Below are positions 8,131 to 12,525 of a DNA stretch of 12,525 nucleotides, in pieces (positions within the stretch are counted from its first letter, which is position 1; every line of letters starts with the position of its first letter). The position numbers and the translations under genes were made by a program. Source of the DNA: Gymnopilus junonius (Eukaryota; Basidiomycota; Agaricomycetes; Agaricales; Galerinaceae); contig JADNYJ010000815.1 of the NCBI GenBank assembly GCA_015501075.1, forward strand, positions 1 to 12,525. Direction: 5' to 3'. The notes beneath the pieces are model-generated. The model saw only the letters and a program-made list of their open reading frames with translations. It was not told the origin of the DNA and ran no database searches.

Positions 8131-10769
8131 TCTCACCTCCCTTCCTGATATGGAAGTGCGAGAGTGGACTGCCTTTTCACTGTTAGAATTGAGTGAGGCC
8201 TTGGCATCCTGCTCTAACAACTCAGCGCCAGGTCCTGACCATATTAAGTGGTCACACCTTAAGGCAATTATCTGCGACGACCACTGTCTTCAAGTGTTCA
8301 TGCAGTTAGCTAACGCCTGCCTTCAGGTTGGGTATTGGCCGACTCACTTTAAGGAGTCCTTGTCGGTTATCATTCCGAAGCCGAACAAGCCCTCATATTC
8401 CACGTCTAAGGCGTTCAGGCCCATTGTGCTCCTGAACACCCTTGGCAAATTGGTTGAAAAGATGCTTTCCAACCGTATTCAGTTCGATGCTGTGAAGCAC
8501 GACATCTTTCACCCCAATCAACTCGGTGGAGTGCAACAGCGCTTCACCGAGGATGCAGGCTTGCTCCTCACGCACCTCGTGCATGCAGGGTGGGCTTGCG
8601 GCTTAAAGACCAGTGTCATCGTGTTCGATGTGGCACAGTTCTTCCCCTCTCTCAATCACGAAGTGTTGATTGCGACTCTCAGGAAGCAGGGCTTCCCTCC
8701 CAACATGGTGGAATTTTTCTCATCATACCTGGTTGGCCGTTCCACGTCTTATACCTGGAACGGTTTTCAATCTGACCCCTGGCAAGCTGATGTCGGGGTG
8801 GGGCAGGGCTCTGCTCTGTCCCCGGTACTTTCGGCACTCTTCCTTGCACCAGTGCTGAAACTCTTCATGCAGAATGCATCGGTCTCCGATACCACTCTGC
8901 TCTCCTACGTCGATGACGGCACCCTCATTGTGCAGTCAAAGACCCTTGACGCCAACTGCTTAGCCTTGAAAAGGTCCTATGCAGTGATTTTCGAACTCTT
9001 CACAAAGTTCGCCCTCGCTCTTGAGCACGACAAAATGGAGTTATTCCATTTTGATCGTTCTCACTCAGAGTTCAATCCATCCATGGATCTGGGATATGCT
9101 CCTACACCCGTGACAAGCGTCTGACGCCCAAGCCGTTTTGGCGGTACTTGGGTTTCTTCTTTGACCAGAAATTGACATTTCACGAATATGTCCGGTATTA
9201 CTCCACCAAGTCCTTCACCACTGTTAAGGCGATGCGGATGCTTGGTAACTCATCTAGGGGGCTTATGCCCATGCAAAAGCGTCTGCTTTACAGGTCTTGT
9301 GTGCTGCCTATCGCGACATACGGCCTCCGCTTATGGTTCTTCCAAGGCACTAAGTGCCAGGGAACCATTAAACTACTGACCAGCATGCAACGTCATGCTG
9401 CGCTCTGGATTACCGGTGCATTCCGCACCTCTCCAACTGGAGGGATCGAGGCCCTTGCTGGCCTGGTCCCTATCAACTTAGTCCTGAAACGTGCTGCTGC
9501 AGTCGGTGTTCTGCGCATGGCGGCCCTCTCGGACACTCACCCGGTGCGCTCTCTTCTGAGTGCGCCCTTTTCCAAAGGAGCGACTCCTCACCCTCGCTCT
9601 GCTGCTTTATGACTGCCCCACAATGCGCTAAGGTGCGGGGACAGTTATGGATGTCGATGACATGCTCCATGTAGTCAGCGAGCCGCTGGAGCCCTTTGCT
9701 CCAGAGGCTCGTCCAGGCGGGCGATTCCTTGAGTTACATCATGGAATTCGCTTTGATATCACTCCGGCGCCCAAGGATAAGGTTGGGCTCCGGCGCGAAT
9801 GGTTAGACCGCTTCTGGGAGGCCTCGAAGCGGGAACCGTCCACTCTGATCTGTGTCGGCGATGGTAGTCGCCCCACTGACCGGAACAAGCAGGCTATTGC
9901 AGCTTCGCTTGTCTTTCGCCAGGGAGTTGAGGTGCATGCATCTCGCTACGCGGCTGGGAGTGCTCTTGCAGAGGATGCGGAGCTCTATTCCCTTCGTACT
10001 GCAATTGTCCGGGCTTGCGCCATGGACAACTGTGACTACATTGTTATCTTGTCGGATTCCACCAAGGCTTTGGGGAGTCTGCTTGATGCTCCGTGCATTC
10101 CGGCCAGGGTCATTCCTTGGCTGTGATCCGCGCCCTTACAGAGTGGTGACCAGGGGCCTGGCCGCCACATCTCCCTTCATCACGTCCCATCTTCTTGAAG
10201 TGGGGCATACACTATCAAGCTCATCTCATGGCACTGAGCTTTCTGTAGCGTGGGGCCTAACACGCCACATTCACTTGCGGCGCTGCGCAAAGCAGCTGAC
10301 GATAATCCGGGGAAGGCTGGCAGGAGTTGTTCCAGCAACCCTCGTACTCAGGGCGACAATTTTTGTCGCTCACCGACCTCGACGGGGGTCGACTCGAACC
10401 ACGGGCCAAACGAGGCGGTCCCTGGCTTCAAGCTGCAGGCGGCGACTGACTCTCTTTACAAGGGTCACTCGCGCCATCACAACCATGCTCCCATGGGGAG
10501 TACTACTCTCGATTCAACATCCCCGAATCCACAGTTGCGAGTGCGGCCACCATACCCAAACTCGTGATCACTTGTTCCGGACGTGTCCCCAGCACGACCG
10601 TCACGACTATCCAGTTCGTCTGGATCAGCTCGTATCCTTTTTGAAGGCTAATCCTACGGCATTCACCTTCAACGCCCCCCTCGGGGTGTCGGATAACTTG
10701 GTCGGGCAAGGTAGGTGTGTTCCTGCTGGCTGGATTCGGCGGTTGGGTGCGCTCAGAACAGAGTCCTAA
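8131..10769 (+). pseudogene. Copy B ORF2 fragment: RT, RNase H and C-terminal Cys/His domain
   Basis: The RT is open from the 5' junction to 9124 and has the best preserved core in the window: GPDHIKWSHL, KAFRPIVLLNTLGKL, FDVAQFFPSLNH (first Asp codon 8627-8629), VGQGSALSPVLSALFLAP and the active site YVDDG at 8906-8920. One missing base near 9093 (CCC to CC) moves the frame. The next piece carries LPIATYGLRLWF. It shifts again near 9605. The following frame holds RNase H with VGDGS (Asp codon 9860-9862), the glutamate at 9980-9982 and SDS (Asp codon 10055-10057). It shifts once more near 10087. The last frame has a C-x-C-x8-H-x4-C motif at 10536-10586 and the stop TAA at 10767-10769. Without endonuclease and ORF1 it could not move by itself. 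Confidence 0.9.
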
Positions 10770-11143
10770 TACTTGGCGGGCTTCGGCCTTGCTGGGTTGA
10801 GGGTGGGGGTCTGGGTTCTGGAGCTTCGGCGCTATCGACAGACAAGTGTGGCCCCCGCTTCGGCGACCCGAAATGGTCTGCCTTCAGTGGCTAACACAGT
10901 ATGCGCGCATCCTGGGCTGTCGGGTTGGCTGGCGGGCCCCCTTCCGGTGCCCTTCTTATACTTTGTTGGACCCCTCCCTTCGGTCGGGGCATCAACGAGA
11001 GTACGGGCCCATTGTGTTATGGTCCCAAGTCGGCCCGCGAGAGCCAGTCTCGCACTAGGCGTAGTTTAATGGTAGATTACTTCGGGTGTATGTATATCTG
11101 CGACCGGACTGCTTTCGCGCACCGGTATATAAATCCTTGATTT
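10770..11143 (+). other. 3' UTR of copy B
   Basis: About 374 nt, colinear with the 3' UTR of A and closing with the same GGTATATAAATCCTTGATTT. No ORF of interest. Confidence 0.82.
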
Positions 11144-11167
11144 AAAAAAAAAAAAAAAAAAAAAAAA
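11144..11167 (+). other. Poly(A) tail of copy B
   Basis: Twenty-four A between CCTTGATTT and the TSD copy gattgaactcagagtg. The first A of the extended TSD cannot be separated from the tail. Confidence 0.93.
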
Positions 11168-11183
11168 GATTGAACTCAGAGTG
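11168..11183. repeat. Target-site duplication of copy B, 3' side
   Basis: gattgaactcagagtg, identical to 8115-8130, followed by the minus-strand continuation of copy C (RT, LEHDKTELFHF on the element strand). Confidence 0.95.
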
Positions 11184-11590
11184 AGACTGATCGAAATGGA
11201 ATAACTCCGTCTTGTCGTGCTCAAGAGCGAGGGCAAACTTTGTGAAGAGTTCGAAGATCACTGCATAGGACCTTTTCAGGGCTGTGCAGTTGGCATCAAG
11301 AGTCTTTGACTGCACAATTAGTGTGCCATCATCGACATAAGAAGCAGAGTGGTGTCGGAGACCGATGCGTTCTGCATGAAAAGTTTCAGCACTGGTGCGA
11401 GGAAGAGTGCCGAGAGGACCGGGACAAGGCAGAGCCCTGCCCCACCCCGACATCAGCTTGCCGGGGTCAGATTGAAAACCATTCCAGGCATAAGACGTGG
11501 AACGGCCAACCAGTATGATGAAAAGAATTCCACCACGTTAGGAGGGAAGCCCTGCTTCCTGAGAATTGCAATCAACACTTCGTGATTGAG
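11184..11590 (-). pseudogene. Copy C ORF2 fragment: RT palm with YVDDG
   Basis: On the minus strand this starts at the truncated 5' end of C with LNHEVLIAILRKQGFPPN-like sequence. It passes the DVGVGQGSAL region and reaches SYVDDGTLIVQSKTLDANC, then ELFTKFALALEHDKTELFHF. The YVDDG motif is intact, but frames change before it. The right edge abuts copy D's gttgctactaccaa, so conceptual translation across 11590/11591 fuses D's endonuclease linker to C's RT. That is an insertion junction, not a real fusion gene. The left edge is the copy B insertion site. Confidence 0.85.
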
Positions 11591-11604
11591 TTGGTAGTAG
11601 CAAC
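11591..11604. repeat. Target-site duplication of copy C, 5' side
   Basis: ttggtagtagcaac, identical to 603-616. On the element strand it is the last D sequence before the truncated 5' end of C. Confidence 0.87.
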
Positions 11605-12525
11605 TTCAGTGATGCATTCATCAAAGAACTTGTGCTTAGCAGCTTTGACAGCTTTGCGGAAAATTTTATGGTTATTGCGAGAGTTATCCCACTGATAAGC
11701 ATCGAAGGAATCCTCACAGGAGTCGTCCCACCAAGGACGGGAGTGAGGGAAATACGAATCATCTTGGAATACTTTTGCCAAGCATCCGAGAAGCAGAAGC
11801 CACATCCGAAGACACAGCCTCCCTGATCGGGGGTCATCGGCGCAAGGGATCAATGCCCTTGAGCTTCTCAATGATGGACAACAGAAGTCATCCAATTGAT
11901 CCGGTGGCAGTGAGCACATCGGAACAGTGCTGCCGCCGGAGTGACAGAAATAGAGCAAGCCAGCGGAACATGGTCCGATGGCTGCGCCACAGTTCCCCTC
12001 GCTGAGTGCCTGCAGACAGCTCCTCGGTAGGTTGAACAAATATGAGGTCGATAACTGACTCTCGTAGTGATGGGTTACCAGGGATGTGGGTGGGACCCGG
12101 ATTGACTGGGAGAGAGAGCATCAGTCCCAGCATAGCTGCCGTGTTCAGCAGGTTATTGGCTGTCATCCAATGATGCAGGACACCTGGGTCCCACTTATTC
12201 GAATGACAGTTGAAATCGCCCCCCATGTAATGAAACATTGGGAGAAAGTCGGCCTGCTCAGTGAGCAGGTCAATAGCTGTGTGCTTGTCATCAGAATACA
12301 CATTCAGTAAATTAACAACGGTGTCTCTGGTAAACAGAGAAACTGCCATGATGTCACGGTGATCTATAAGATCGCGTCGCATGGCAGGGTGCCAGGGGTT
12401 CAGCCTCGTCGAAACATAGGTCAGAACGTGTGGCTGGAGCCCAGTGGGATCAGGCCGAACCATAACCTTCCAATCAGGGTGGTTCAGTGCACTAGTAACT
12501 GCCTCACCTTTGGGATCTCTCGAAG
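11591..12525 (-). pseudogene. Copy D ORF2 fragment: endonuclease and linker
   Basis: Minus strand, matching about residues 52-365 of A's ORF2. The frame from the right edge is open through MVRPDPTGL, NLLNVYSDDKHTA, the MGGDFNCHSNKWD catalytic motif (about 12195-12227) and SVIDLIFVQPTEE. One base is then lost near 11985, just before the terminal SDH motif, so the C-terminal end of the domain is out of frame. The linker continues with RPWWDDSCEDSFDAYQ and AVKAAKHKFFDE up to the copy C junction. The first endonuclease motifs (the N and E equivalents of N13 and E39) would lie right of the window. Confidence 0.87.

Larger units (their letters stand above)
8131..11167 (+). mobile_element. LINE copy B, 5'-truncated
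   Basis: Plus-strand copy of about 3.0 kb that starts abruptly at TCTCACCTCCCTTCC, equivalent to 4018 of copy A, just before the RT. It runs through RT, RNase H, C-terminal domain, 3' UTR and a 24-nt poly(A). ORF1 and endonuclease are absent, as expected for incomplete reverse transcription. It is inserted antisense into copy C within ORF2, flanked by a perfect 16-bp TSD. It is closely similar to A, and for about 500 bp differs only by one-base gaps in A. Confidence 0.95.
617..11590 (-). mobile_element. LINE copy C, 5'-truncated, split by copies A and B
   Basis: This minus-strand copy is preserved in three blocks: 11184-11590 (RT palm), 7015-8130 (RT C-terminal part, connection and RNase H) and 617-1497 (ORF2 C-terminus, 3' UTR and tail). 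Joined, they give about 2.4 kb, compared with about 2.48 kb for the matching part of copy A. Its 5' end is truncated in the RT palm, at the CTCAATCACG motif matching about 4537 of copy A. This is typical of incomplete target-primed reverse transcription. It has its own poly(A) and a 14-bp TSD in copy D, so it is an independent insertion, not a deleted part of D. Copies A and B inserted into it later in the opposite orientation. Confidence 0.87.
1..12525 (-). mobile_element. Outermost LINE copy D, interrupted by copy C
   Basis: This minus-strand non-LTR retrotransposon copy is visible in two pieces: endonuclease and linker at 11591-12525, and the start of the RT at 1-616. Compared with plus-strand copy A, the first piece matches about 2916-3857 and the second about 3844-4466. 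The two pieces therefore join without a gap once copy C and one TSD are removed. Both element ends lie outside the window, so its own TSD, ORF1, 3' UTR and tail cannot be seen. It must be the oldest insertion here because C, A and B all lie within it. It is a dead copy: several frameshifts are visible. Confidence 0.88.

Noticed and set aside
11585..11610. Internal deletion of about 680 bp, or a real endonuclease-RT fusion, in a single minus-strand element
   Set aside because: The missing segment is present at 1-616 and a 14-bp duplication marks the junction, so this is the 5' truncation point of inserted copy C.
1..12525. LTR retrotransposon, DNA transposon, CRISPR array, or a novel defence or metabolic cluster
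   Set aside because: No long direct terminal repeats, integrase or transposase, spaced short repeats, or any protein besides LINE ORF1 and ORF2 could be found on either strand.

Overview
The window is eukaryotic transposon DNA, almost certainly fungal. The protein sequences resemble a non-LTR retrotransposon (LINE) family common in Agaricomycete basidiomycetes. That taxonomic call rests on recognising the ORF2 protein, not on a search. I see no host gene, rRNA, tRNA, CRISPR array or LTR. Every base can be assigned to one of four copies of a single LINE family, nested in each other like Russian dolls.

Layout. Copy D (minus strand) is the outermost and runs off both window edges. Its endonuclease half is at 11591-12525 and its reverse transcriptase (RT) half at 1-616. 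Copy C (minus strand, 5'-truncated, starting in the RT palm) was inserted into D and now occupies 617-11590, flanked by a 14-bp target-site duplication (TSD) at 603-616 and 11591-11604. C was then hit twice by plus-strand copies. Copy A (1498-7014, about 5.5 kb, apparently full length, 22-nt poly(A)) split C inside its RNase H/C-terminal region. Copy B (8131-11167, 5'-truncated, 24-nt poly(A)) split C just after its RT catalytic core, with a perfect 16-bp TSD. Stripping out A and B and joining the flanks restores a continuous C; stripping out C restores a continuous D.

The element as shown by copy A: a 5' UTR of about 145 nt; ORF1, a gag-like protein with a proline-rich middle and a C-terminal CCHC zinc knuckle; a one-base overlapping stop/start TAATG; ORF2 with an apurinic-type endonuclease, an RT with a YVDDG active site, RNase H and a C-terminal Cys/His motif; then a 3' UTR of about 370 nt and a poly(A) tail. 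ORF1 would bind the RNA. ORF2 would nick the target and prime reverse transcription from the nick (target-primed reverse transcription).

State of the copies. None has an uninterrupted ORF2. The endonuclease frame of A is open for 438 codons and the RT frame of B for more than 300, but both copies carry many one-base deletions. Two mutational patterns stand out. Many A/B substitutions are transitions at CpG. A stretch of about 500 bp in A differs from B only by single-base deletions, which looks more like consensus error in a long-read assembly of repeats than natural decay. I found no undescribed biological system. The value here is the readable insertion history, the termination-reinitiation signal, the mosaic 3' end of copy C and the mutation spectra.
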